NCBI RefSeq assembly: GCF_014633365.1
Contig: NC_068351.1
Location: forward strand, 16,002,907 to 16,066,906
Source of the DNA: Diospyros lotus
Taxonomy: Eukaryota > Streptophyta > Magnoliopsida > Ericales > Ebenaceae
DNA: 64,000 nucleotides
Reading direction: 5' to 3'
The position numbers and the translations under genes are program-made. Under the pieces are notes generated by a model that was not told the origin of the DNA, did no database searches, and saw only the letters and a list, made by a program, of their open reading frames with translations. Below are positions 45,801 to 57,500 of this stretch, piece by piece. Positions within the stretch are counted from its first letter, which is position 1. Every line of letters starts with the position of its first letter.

Positions 45801-47777
45801 ATAAAAATTATTATCAGTAGAGATGTCATATTTAATGAAGCCATTTTTCCTTGTAAAATCATAAATCCTGAAGAAACCAAAAATAATAGTAACCCAGATG
45901 ATTTCATTATTCTAGGAGGGTCTCAAATTGAGGTGGAGCAAGCAAAAGGTTCTCTTCCAGCTGCTCTAACAGAATCCAACCTAGAAGATGTTCCAAACCC
46001 TCATGAAAACCAAACCTCTGATCATGATGATGATCAAGAGGAACAAAAAAGAGAATCTGAGATTGAGGTGGAGCATTTCAGCCCCATCCAAGATCTCAGT
46101 GATTATCATCTAGCCCGAGATAGAAGCAGGAGGGTTACAAGACCCCCTGTCAGGTATGCCTATTCGGATCTAGTGTTTTGTGCCCTTGTGGCAGGTCTGG
46201 AATTAAGGAGCAGTGAGCCTTCTACATATGAGGAGGCCATCAGCTCTAAGGAAAGTGTTAAGTGGCAGCAGGCCATGGATGAGGAAATGGCCTCACTTAA
46301 AATTAATGGCACCTGGGAGTTAGTGCCTAGACCTCAAAAACAGAAGTTAATCAAGTGTAAATGGTTGTATAAGCTAAAGGAAGGCATAACTCTCACTGAC
46401 CCTATTAGGTATAAAGCAAGATTAGTGGCAAAGGGGTTTACTCAGAGAGAAGGAATAGACTACACTGAAATTTTCTCCCCTGTAGTAAAATTCAAAACCA
46501 TTCGCATGATGCTGTCTGTGGTTGTTCAATTTGATCTTGAATTAGAACACTTAGATGTAAAAACAGCTTTTTTACATGGAGATTTAGAGGAGAAAATTTA
46601 CATGATACAACCTGCTGGATATATTGACTCAAACAAACCTGAGCATGTTTGTTTACTAAAGAAATCCCTTTATGGCTTAAAACAATCCCCAAGACAATGG
46701 TATAAAAAGTTTGATAATTTTGTTTTAGGAATTGGGTTTGTAAGGAGTAAATATGATAACTGTTTCTATTTTATTCTCTCAAATGATCCCATTTATCTAT
46801 TGTTATATGTTGATGACATTCTGTTAATTAACAAGTCTAAGTCAAAGATAAATAAATTAAAACAGATGCTCAACACAAGTTTTGACATGAAAGACTTAGG
46901 TTCAGCTAAGAAAATTCTAGGAATGACAATAGAAAGGGATAGAAAAAATTTCATCTTAAAGGTTCATCAAAATGACTACTTAATGAAATCTGTGAAAAGG
47001 TTTGGCATGCAAAATTGCAAGCCAGTGAGTGTCCCATTAGCTGGACATTTTGTTTTAACTAAATCTCAATGCCCTACGTCCAACTCTGAAATCATTAAAA
47101 TGGAAAGTGTTCCATATGCTAATGCTATTGGAACCATCATGTATGCTATGATTAGCACAAGGCCTGATTTAGCCTATGCTATTTCAACCCTCAACAGATT
47201 CATGTCCAACCCGAGTAAACCTCACTGGGATGCTCTTAAATATTTATTGAGATATATACATGGATCAGTTAATGTTGGATTAAGTTACAAGAAAAGATTT
47301 AATTCTCTTGATCTTGTTGGGTATGTAGATTCTGACTTTGCAGGGGATAGAGACTCTCGTAAGTCCACTACTGCTTTATATTTCACCTTAGGTGGAAATT
47401 GCATCAGCTGGAAATCACAGCTGCAGTCTCTGGTTGTTCTGTCTTCCACTGAGGCTGAATATGTAGCAGTAACTGATGCTGTTAAAGAGGCAGTGTGGCT
47501 TCAGGGTATCCTCCAGGAAATCCAACTGCTCCAAGGTAAGGCTGTGGTATACTCAGACAGTCAAAGTGCGATTCACTTGACCAAAAATCCAGTCTATCAT
47601 GAATGCACCAAGCACGTGGATGTCAGGTATCATTATATTAGAGATTTGGTTGCTAATGGCACTATATCTATACTTAAAGTGCCTACAGAAAATAACCCTA
47701 CTAATATGGGTACAAAGTTACTAAATGCAACAAAGTTCAAGCATTGCTTGGACCTGTTGCATGTGGGTGTTGGTTGA
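42881..47777 (+). pseudogene. Copia gag-pol polyprotein (interrupted)
   Basis: Starts at the ATG at 42881 (MNSTRFEIGIFDGKGDFGSW), is cut at 42972-43824 by a hAT element with an 8-bp duplication, and resumes in frame at 43833. Visible: zinc knuckle CYHCGKEGHIKKYC (from 44441), protease WIMDSGCSFHM, the GAG-pre-integrase HLRLGH, integrase HADLWGPSQV...IDDFTKKVW with the later RTDNGLEF, RT with HLDVKTAFLHGDLEEKIYM, SLYGLKQSPRQWYKKF and YVDD (about 46805), and RNase H VGYVDSDFAGDRDSRKSTT...SSTEAEYVA...DSQSAIHL ending at 47777. Lesions: TAA at 45116 after VLGK, TAA at 45421 in integrase, and a frame change at the G7 run near 45552. All other catalytic motifs look intact, so the element was lost recently. 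Confidence 0.95.
42972..43824. mobile_element. hAT-type MITE B (853 bp), inside copia gag
   Basis: TIRs CATTGTTGTTAAAATCCCGA and (right, inward) CAAGGTTGTTAAAATCGGGA. Perfect 8-bp duplication CTCTCATC (42964-42971 and 43825-43832). Inner palindromic TAAAATC...GATTTTA motifs are repeated near both ends. The TIR is nearly that of element A. Interior has no coding capacity. Confidence 0.92.
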
Positions 47778-47865
47778 TCTTATCAACCAGAGCCATGAAA
47801 GAGAGAATTGTAGCATGCTGCATTTTTGTTATGATGTTTGGATTTCACTTTTTCTGTTTGGTGCT

Positions 47866-47878
47866 TCAAGGTGGAGAT
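47866..47878 (+). other. Copia polypurine tract
   Basis: TCAAGGTGGAGAT directly before the 3' LTR. The purine-rich AAGGTGGAGA is the plus-strand primer site expected for this element type. Confidence 0.8.
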
Positions 47879-48679
47879 TGTTAATTGTGAAGCTCCAAAC
47901 GGTGTCGTCTCTCTTTGCTGACTGGATGGCCACGTGCAGCAACCGCGTGCTGCCATTTGGCAGCCGCTGGATGGCTGCAAGTGGCAACCATCAGCTGACC
48001 CTCAGCTGGCGCCTGATCATGCTCCCTCATCCTTTGCCCGATCATCTCCTACTATCCTGCTCCTCTGCCGTTTTCTGTTAGGATTATAATCGTGCTTGCA
48101 CGATTTGATCTGGTCCATTAATCCACACTTTTTTGAGGTGCAATCCCAGCCGCTCTTGATCGCTTTTAATTGTTGCCTCGAGATGTGAACCGATAGAGAG
48201 GCAGAAAAGACGAAAGAAAAATCTGAAAGGGGTTTTCTATCGGGTTTGGTTCTTGTGGGTTGAAGGATCTCGCCTTTGGCTAGGGTTCTCTCTGGTTTGT
48301 TCCCTAATTCTTTTCTGTACATGTCTATATAGCTTTTGTGGTTCGATAGGTTTGCCTTTAATCTGTATTAAGTGATTGATCGGCAGTTTTGTGTTCTCGA
48401 ACCATTGATTGTTAGAGGGCTTTGTTTGTGAGGGTTTATGAGCGTGTAATCCGATTTTCATCTCATAGTGCAGTGAGCTCTTCTCTCTTGAGCTCAACGT
48501 GGATGTAGCCTCAGTTTGAGGTGAGCCACGGTAAAAACTCTTGTGTCTCTGTTCTTATTTTTTGTTTCTCTGCGTTTATATTTTTGATTCCAGCACTGTG
48601 AATGTTTGTTTCCATTCAGACCATCAAATATTTTGTGATTGCTTAAGCAAAACCCTAAGTTTTCTGTCGAGTCTCAACA
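47879..48679 (+). repeat. Copia 3' LTR (801 bp)
   Basis: Near-identical to the 5' LTR. Ends with CTCAACA, then the CTAAC duplication. Confidence 0.95.
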
Positions 48680-49433
48680 CTAACTAGCATTATATTGATT
48701 TTGATTTGAAAGCTACCTTTTACCTCTGCGAACCCGTATCTCTCTCAAGTCTCAAACACATTCGTCAATTGTCAATCACAACCTTCCACCAATGTTCCCC
48801 CTTGTCGCATGATTGCTCGATGCTTGGTGTCACCATAGATTCAAAACTCCAATTGCTTGGTGCCATTGTCGATTCCCAAACATAAGCTATTGGCTAAGCC
48901 ATTGTGAGTCCGTGACATCGTCGATTCACAAACATTAATCGAATTAGCATTTCAGTGCTCACCTACTTAGTGTTGTTGTTTGGTTCCATATAACACGAAT
49001 CAATTTAGTATTCACGGTCACAACTCTGATTGCTCGGTGTTGCGGCTATTGCCATCGATTCAGCTTAAAGACCACATCAGGTATGTTGTTTTCTTCTTTT
49101 ACAATTTTTTAGTCAATTCATTATAGATGGATAAATGATGATAAATAAACTTAATATTTAAAATTTTCATATTATTTAATATTTTTTAAATTGATAGATA
49201 AAGTTATTTTGAAATATAAACATGTATTTCATTCATAATAAGGAATAAAATTGTAATAATCATGTTATTAAACAAAATTAATTTATTTTTATAAAATTAT
49301 ATTATTATAAATATATATTTAAATAAATTAAAAATTATTTTTAATTTTCTATAAAATCTTATAATTTTATGCGATTCGATTTTATAGAACTTCTTTTGAA
49401 CTCACTTAAAATCTCAACAATCTTGGATTAATG

Positions 49434-49614
49434 TGTTTTCATTTTGATTTTTCCATAATTTTATTGCAGAGTGACTGCTGATTACTTGGCTTTTATAATT
49501 AAGCTTGAAAGTAATTGAGAAAAGAAAACAAAAGGGGGGAAATTAGCTATTAAGGTTCTCTGTTTTAGCTATTTGTATTTCCTGCACATTTTATTTAACC
49601 AGAAACACTAAATA
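49434..49614. other. Short non-coding stretch
   Basis: Nothing recognised. Confidence 0.35.
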
Positions 49615-50440
49615 AAAAAGACAAAAGATCCTTCAACTTTGGTAGTTTGGTCATTTGGCCCCCTCAACTTCAAGTTGGACTCATTATGCCCCTCCCAACT
49701 TTCAATTTCATAATAATTATGCCCCTCAACTTCTTATTTTGTAACAATCACACACTTTTTGATCTAATCAACATAGTGCATAAACTCACACATGGTTGAG
49801 GAGCATGCAATGGCTAAAAATTTCATTAGCATCCATCATATTCTTCTTATTCTTTTCTCACATCGATAACATCTTGTCTTCCTCACCATTTTCAACCAAC
49901 ATATCGCATTTCTCGTCGCCAATCAACCATGACGGTGGCTCAACCTAGTTGTGTTTGTGAATTGACGACAGCAACAAGTAGATTTGAGGCTAAAACAAAT
50001 CATGTTAGTGAATCGATAACAATTCAACCTACTTTGTGTTTGTTAATCGACAATAACATTTAGCAAACGAAGTTGTGAATCGATGGCATCAAAAACTACC
50101 AAGGTCTTTGACCCTCCACCTTGTTTTCACCTTCTTTTTCCATGGGGTTGCCAACTTCGATCTTTACCATATCTTCCAACACCAACCCTATCTCCTCTCT
50201 TACAACGTCTAGACTTGGTTCTATCATGCAATAATCATTCTACCATGTCACGTGATGCTTTCTCATTGGCTTAATCAATGAATGGATCCACGTCAGACCG
50301 CGTGTAACTCACGCTAATATGTTGTCAGATGAAGTGTGTAATTGTTTCAAAATTTGTGATTCAAGAGCACAATAAGGCTATTTAAAGTTTGGAAGAGGGC
50401 CAAATGGCTAAAAGACCAAAGTTGGAGGCATTTTTATAAA
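49615..50440. mobile_element. Long-TIR (fold-back or MULE-like) element, copy 1
   Basis: The left arm (about 49618-49760) has CAACTTTGGTAGTTTGGTCA, then TTTGGCCCCCTCAACTT. The right arm (about 50290-50440), reverse complemented, has CAACTTTGGTCTTTTAGCCA, then TTTGGCCCTC. Between them is low-complexity DNA with CTTCCTCACC-like and AATCGATAAC-like pieces. The same arm sequence recurs at 61650 onward. I could not place an exact end or target-site duplication. A MULE-like assignment rests only on the long TIRs. Confidence 0.6.
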
Positions 50441-51562
50441 ATTACAGATTCAAATAATTTTAACTAGCGATGACAACAAATCAAAATTGGGTATTGAAAA
50501 GACAACCTTCATGCCCAACTCCATCTTGTTTTTGCTTCGAAATTTCCCTTATTTTGAGAATGGTAAGATGAGACATTTTACCCATTCCATTCACGATTTC
50601 AATAGACCATTTTCATTGCAATATCATGCTCCTACTAGAAATCACACACAAATACACAGTGAATTTGGGGAAAAGTAAGATTTTAGTTAGATACTGGGCC
50701 ATATAAAATAATCAACATTATCAAAAGTTCAACTAATAAGACAGTAACATTTTAGTGAAAATAATTTCATAAGTAAATGTTTAACAAATTTTCTAAAATA
50801 AAAAAAAAAAACAAATTATGCCAATGATAAGTTAAGACTGGGACAAGAACTCATATTATCTTGTCGAATAGTGCTTCCCAATTTTCTATTTTAACAAGAA
50901 TACTATTTAAAGCCATCAAGAATTAGGTCGGATGGACCATGTGATGGGAGTGGGACCTCTTTGATTAAAATACAGAGTAAATATAGACCCAGGTATTGGG
51001 AAAGATATTTATATTTGGGTTGATTATTTTGCTTTGTTTAAACCCGTGGGTTAACGCAGTTGCTAAACGTGTCATCATAAGGGGTAAATTGTGTCACTAT
51101 CAAAATATCATTTTCCCCCAAAATAGAATTATTCGAAAGTTTAATTTTTATACTTTATACTTATCCGACCATTAACAAAATCTTAATATAAACTTTATCG
51201 AGTAGACGCTTGAAAGGAACACTAAGAACAAGGGCCCAAGAAATTCAAACTCCACAACCACCACCACCACCACCAGAACAAAAGCCGCAAGGCGTGCATT
51301 AAGTGATGATACACAACAAAACAGAAGTTCATGCCTACACAATACGGTCTAAGCTTTTCCCTACATCATAACATCACAGAAACTACAGTAACGGCTGTCT
51401 CCAACTGCGCCAAGGTCACAAGGTTCTGATCATCATATCTACCCTAATGAAACATTTAATTTAATCCCCACAAGGTGAATGTGGATATGAGGAACCAAGT
51501 GTGATGTTACAAAAAAAAAAAAAAAAAAGTGGTAAAAGAGATGAGATGGTGCACGTATTAAT
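50441..51562. other. Intergenic and 3' flank of the MBD gene
   Basis: The end nearest the gene (51250-51562) is probably the MBD 3' untranslated region (minus strand); it contains ACCACCACC repeats and an A18-like run at 51511-51528. The rest is AT-rich non-coding DNA. Confidence 0.45.
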
Positions 51563-54500
51563 TTAGCAGCTTACTGGTGAAGGGGTTAGATGCTGCTGCT
51601 TTGAGGCATCCGCTTGCCCAGGCTGCTGGCTAACCATGGCATTCTCCAACTGCACATTAGCTTTGTCATTGTTCTCCTGCAAGCCCAGCTTCTCTTCGAC
51701 ATCTCGTCCTGATGAAGGCTCAAGATCGCCGGGCTTCCCATGCTCTGCTCCATTCTGTGTCTCTGCAGGTATGTTTTTAAGCTTGTTCTGTTCCTCATCA
51801 GTTGCATCATTACCATTTAACTTTAGCTTTGCATCCATATTGTTGTGTTTCTCTATCCGCAGATTACCGTCCACATCATTCTCAGGCACTTTTCCTGTCA
51901 CTTCAGTATCTGCAGTTTCATCGGTTTGTTCCTTGTCTACCACTGTATCTAATTCAACGTTCTTGGTCTCATTGGCATCATTTTGAACCTCAACTTCCTT
52001 CCCCACAGATTTTGCTGGAACAGCTTCATCCATTTTTGCATCTTGGTTATCTCCTATCTCAGCCTGATCTTCCTTGGAACCATCTTCTCCTTTTTCAGTT
52101 CCAACATCTATTTCAACATTCTTGGTCTCTTGTACATTGTTTTGAATCTCAACATCCTTCACCAAGAATTTCTCAGGACCAGCTTCATCCATTTTGGCTT
52201 CTGGATTATCTCCGCTCTCAACCTGACTTTCCTTGGGACCACCTTCTCCCTTCTCACCTCCAGCAATATTCTCCATGACAACCACATCCTGCATTTCAAC
52301 CTCTTTCTTACAATCAGTTTCCTCGATGGCTGTATCTGTCTCCTTGTTGTCCTTAGAAGCTGATGACTTGCGGCCTCGTTTCCTTGGTGGGTCACTTTCA
52401 GAAGGAGGCGTTGCCTTAGCCTTTCCACTTATCCTTGCTGATCTTCTTGGCGTCTCACCAGTACCCCAGTCAAACTCAGACACGGCAGGATTACCTGAAT
52501 GTGATTTTAGGTACTGCTCCAACTGTTTTCTGTTGTTGATTTCCTCCCCCGTTGGAGCAACAAATACTATCTCGTTCTTCTGCCTTGGTGTGCCTCCTTT
52601 TTTGGGTGTGAACTATAAACAAACAGGAGAATCAGAGACTTGCAACAACTTCTTCAGAAAAACTAGAAAAATAAGTAATAATAGAAATAACTTCTTGATT
52701 CTTGTTTACACTTAGATCTAAAACAGAATCAAGATGCACTCAGCCAACAAAAAATTAACATTGGAATACCGCTTGCCAACCAATTGTAGTATCAGATGCA
52801 AGAAACCATGACAAAATCATCTACCTAGTTGTGCTCTTCTGACTTAAAAACCTATATTTAAGTCATTTATTGAGCACATATCCAATATTTTACTCAACAC
52901 AATTAAAAAACTAAAAAACTCTTGCCACTGAACATATTTTTAACATTGCTACCTTAAAAGTTCACAAAGCTTCACTAAGAACATTCATTTCATATTTCCC
53001 AGGCAATATTTATTTTACATACCAAATCTCATGATATTTTGATGAGATGATCTCTTTTAAAGCCCCTTTCAGTTCATAGATAAGACACTAATCACATATA
53101 CCTTATTACAAACAGTTACAAGCACCAAAGCAGTCACCAAACAAAGTAATGTATAAACAGATATTTACATATATATGTGTGTGTGAGCGCATGTATGGTC
53201 TAGAAGCAACGATACAAACTAAATGAGTGCCTACTCCAATTTCTTCTGTGTCTTATTCTTCCTTCATCCCCTCATTCTTCTTTCTCTCACCATCAATTTG
53301 TAAAACTCCACAAGAAAAACTAAAAAACCTAGAGTAGGTGGGGAATGATTGGCTAAACTAATAATTGTAAATTTTCATTTTTTGCTACAATCAATTTAGA
53401 AATTACTCAAAATAAAAATGTTTAGATGGGGAATGATTGGCTAAACTAATAATCGAAATTTTCATTTTTTGCTACAATCAATTTAGAAATTACTCAAAAT
53501 AAAAATGTTTGAAATAGTATATAGAAATCATATAAGGTTAAAATTGTCACAAAGAACTGTGACAACTTCAAAAGTGAGAAGTCAAAAATGAGAAGAACAT
53601 CAAAGCAACATTGACGCTTTATGAAATAGTATAAATATACATAACAATCAGAGTGGACTATGATTCATTAGATAGTTTAATTGCTCTTCCACCATGAGTA
53701 TACTTCCTTTTGAAAAGTTAAATGCTATGGGGAAACTTTTGGATAACAAGAAAATCTATCTGGGAGTTGCCACCTTCATCATAAAGCTAACTTTTTGTTC
53801 AGTGTAGATGCAGACAACTCAATATCCGCATCACCTGAACCCAAAAAATATCCTCACCATGCAACCTTTGCCAAGTCAGCTCCACACCTCTACCCTTCAA
53901 CACAATCACATCATGGGATTTCATCTTGGTGGACCACCCAACTTTCACAGGATTGCCCAAGCCCAAACTAAACATTTCCCTGGATTTGAGCAGGAGCCAA
54001 GCAGGCCACTCCCTTCTCAATGCATGGGACCACTGGGGTTTGTTGTTTGGTGACTATAACGGGGAGGTCTGTCAAGGTGGCTCATCCCAATCACTAGCAA
54101 GACACGCAACCCAGACCAATGAAGAGATGTAAAATTTGCACTTGAAGAAAAATTTGAAGAAGATATGGCATGTCTAGTAGATGTGGCATCATTCCTAGAT
54201 TTTCTCCTTTCAGTTCAATGAAGAGTGATATTTCTGTCAAGTAGCATACTTTTACAATATTTTCTCAATAGAATAACATACAGCCCCCCGCCCCCACCCA
54301 AAAGCAACTATTATAGATCAAGAATGAAGATATTATATAAGAGGAGAAGAAGAAGAAGAATAGCAAGGATCCTAAATAAAGTGGGATTAAATATTTAGTT
54401 ATTGTTTTTACATATTTGATAAATTAATTGTAGTAGAATTCCAGTTATTAAAATATTGGATGAAAATATTTTTTTATTCCATTTCCAGTATGCTTGGATT

Positions 54501-57500
54501 TTTATAATATATTCAGTTTCTAATATGAATACTCATCTCTTGATTGATATTGAATACACAGTTTGGATTCTCTCCTCTATCAATACCACTGCTTCTCTAT
54601 CTCATTTGTTTCTTCTTATTCTCACATCTCTCTTCTTTTTGGTCTCTTGTCAATTTTATCTCGCCCCTTGGTTCCACACTACCATCACGCAAGCCAATCA
54701 AGTCATAGTTTACTGGTCCTCTTCTCCTCTGCTCAGAGAAGCTGAGGCAAGTCTGCTTAAGCCTCTTGATTTGAGTACCCAAAATTGTTGCAAAATTCTT
54801 AAAACTTGACCCAATTCTCCAACCCACAGCCCCAACCCATAAAACCTTAAAGCCTAACCCATCACTTCTTTCTTTTTGAAACCAATACTCTAGTTATTTA
54901 AGCCCATACAACAACCTAAACTATTCTTAAAACCATCAATCTAAACCAGAAGCTTGCAGCCATCCCAGACCCTCACTTCAGCCCAGCAAAAAACAGCCCC
55001 AGGCCAAACAGAGCAGCAAACAGTCAAAACAAAACCAAAGGTCAACTGTTTACTCTTTGCTCGCAAACAGGTTAATGATTCATTTCTTTCTCCTTTATCT
55101 TTGATTGCTATTTTAGTATTGATTTATCTTTGCGGGCCAAGACCCTTTCAACTCATAAAGGCCTGTTCCTTTTCCCCATAAAAACATATGCACACTATTT
55201 ATCAACAAGATCCCCACTCGCACTTCAACTACCAATTTATTAGCCTTACACATATCCTTAGTTTAACTCAACCTTTGGAATCTGTTTACATACCTCATTA
55301 CCTTATTCTCTACAGATTAAATATACAATATATATTGCGCTCACTTTAAATTGCAAGCTTAACCAGTTATTGGGTAGTTAGTAATTAGCATTTGACCCAT
55401 AGTTATTTTAGAATCAGCACTATTTCTTTCCTTTTTTGGGTATTGGATATGCTAAATTCACTTCTTCTCCAATAGTAACGCTTTCATTTGCTTTAGTTGT
55501 TACTTGATCTCATATTTATTCTGGTGTATTACAGATATCCAGAGTTGCAATGTGTTACATGCATTCAAGCAAGAATAATGTTACCCAATCATATTTAGTT
55601 TTGCTTTAGTTGTACACCAATAGGTGCTACAGGACCCAGCCAACTGGAGGTCTTCACCTGACATCTAGTCCAGATAATACGCTTTAACCAACAAACAGTA
55701 AATATCCACGAAGTAATCGCCCTCCTATGGACCATACATCTCCTTCAAACAGTAAATATGTGCCACATCCTCATATCCTATTATAGTACCAATAAGAGAA
55801 ACAAGGGTAAAGGACAGATGATGAAAAGCTTAAATAATAGCTCATGAGTACAATATTTCAAATGCAATGGTTTTGATCACTTGTATACTAGTTGCCCAAC
55901 AAAAATCCTAATTATTGAAGAAAGTGATCAATCAGACACACCTAGAAGAACATATCTATAAACCCAATACAGATGGTTCAATAATCTGGATGACAATTGC
56001 GATGACAATGTCTTAAATTGCATTACTCATCCACTCTAATTCACACATCCAAGTCTATATCTAACATCCCTCAAAGGGTGTTGTGTACCCTCACTCAAAT
56101 TAAGGAAGCTGATGATCCTATATTTCATAGACATCTCAAAATCAATGACAAACTTTACAAAGTCATTATAGATAGCGGTAATCAATCAAATGCAGTCTCT
56201 TATAATGCCCTACCATGGATTAAAATTAGTTCTTCACACTACCCTTATAGTATTCCCTAGTAGACCTCTTTTATGGTAGTATAAAAATTATGATTAATGA
56301 CTATTCAAATTCCATAACCATAAGTGTGACACTCAAAGAATTTTAAGATCCAAAATAAGGTATTGGGGTCAAATAAGATAAACAGAGGACCCAGTATTTG
56401 AATCTGAGGGATAAAGTGGTGAAAATGGCCGTAGGGACAAAATGGCCTCTAATGGGGAAATACCCAAAACAGAGAAATCACTAAGCTGCCCCTAGAGATC
56501 AACCAGTCTCAGTCAGCCACCTGTCTCTATCAACTATCAATAAGCTACAGAGAGACGTCACATATCCCATATCTCCTTGCCCATCTCAACTTTGAAGGAT
56601 AACCACCAACACCTAACCCTTGGATCCTCATCTGACCATTTATCTCTATCCAGGTTGAGAATTAGCCAAGCACAAAAGTATTGGAGATAAATTCCAAAGT
56701 TCTTGGATCACATCTGGTTCAATAAAAATCTGTCAACTCACTTCATCTGCAAAAAATTCGAGCCTATCTCTAAAAGGTTTGAGAGATCCACCTTCAGCTC
56801 AAGATAATCAAGCTCGAGAATCTCAGAGATGATAATTCCAAGTATCCCAACCCACCTTGGCTATATAAAGGCAAGAAACCCCCACAGTAAACCACAAGAC
56901 TCAAGAGTTCACATGCATTTATTGCTCATTTATTATACTAACTTGAGCATAAGAAGCTATACCGAGACAATAAGCCCCGCCCATTCTTGCAAGTGCTCAC
57001 ACCGAGGCAAAGCTGTGGTGATCAATCCCAAACATCCATCATCAACCATTTTATACCATAGTTACCAAGAATTGTACATTTCAAGTCATGGTACGGGAAC
57101 AAGTACAAGGTACATTAGTATGCTAATTTTGAGGTACAATTAAGATAGGCTTAATTGGTTCATTATTTCAAATTATGGTTCATTTTATAGGTGTACGCGG
57201 ATCGAAATTAGTTAATTGATACTTTGCTATTATAGAAGCTGGTTTGTTTTTGTTTTTCCTTGTTTTGAATTCCTTTTTATATTTTTGTACAATTTATGCA
57301 TTGAAGAATCCCATGCAAACAAAGTCACGTTTGAAGATAATTCAAAATGCAATAGAATATACAAGAAAATGAGGGAAATGACCTTTCTTTTCTCTAATTT
57401 TATTTGAAAATTATTCCAACTTTAAGTTTCTTCCCTAGTTTTAAATTGTTTTAATTGATTCTATGCACTACTTGGGATCCCCATTCTTGGGGACTTAGAT

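Larger units (their letters stand above)
41917..48679 (+). mobile_element. Ty1/copia LTR retrotransposon, nearly complete (6.76 kb)
   Basis: LTRs at 41917-42716 and 47879-48679 begin TGTTAATTGTGAAGC and end CTCAACA, with a perfect 5-bp duplication CTAAC (41912-41916 and 48680-48684). Primer-binding site 42718-42729; polypurine tract just before 47879. One gag-pol frame in the order gag, protease, integrase, RT, RNase H is the copia order. The LTRs differ at about 19 positions and one 1-bp gap by eye (about 2.4%). With a commonly used plant rate of 1.3e-8 per site per year this implies roughly 0.9 million years, which is an inference. Two stops, one frameshift and the hAT insertion prevent a full product. 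Confidence 0.96.
41629..49425. mobile_element. hAT-type element A, split by the copia insertion
   Basis: The two parts are 41629-41916 and 48685-49425, about 1.03 kb together. The left TIR is CATTATTGTTAAAATCATGA. The right TIR reads inward CAAGATTGTTGAGATTTTAA. Flanks GATTGATG (41621-41628) and GATTAATG (49426-49433) match at 7 of 8. Both arms are full of ATAAAATC/GATTTTAT motifs. The right part shares an ordered block (ATTATATTATTATAAA, then CTATAAAATCTTATAATTTT) with element B inside the copia gag. Non-coding. Confidence 0.8.

Noticed and set aside
53799..54132. Possible protein-coding exon in the MBD intron
   Set aside because: Open frames on both strands without a domain. No splice logic linking it to MBD exons.
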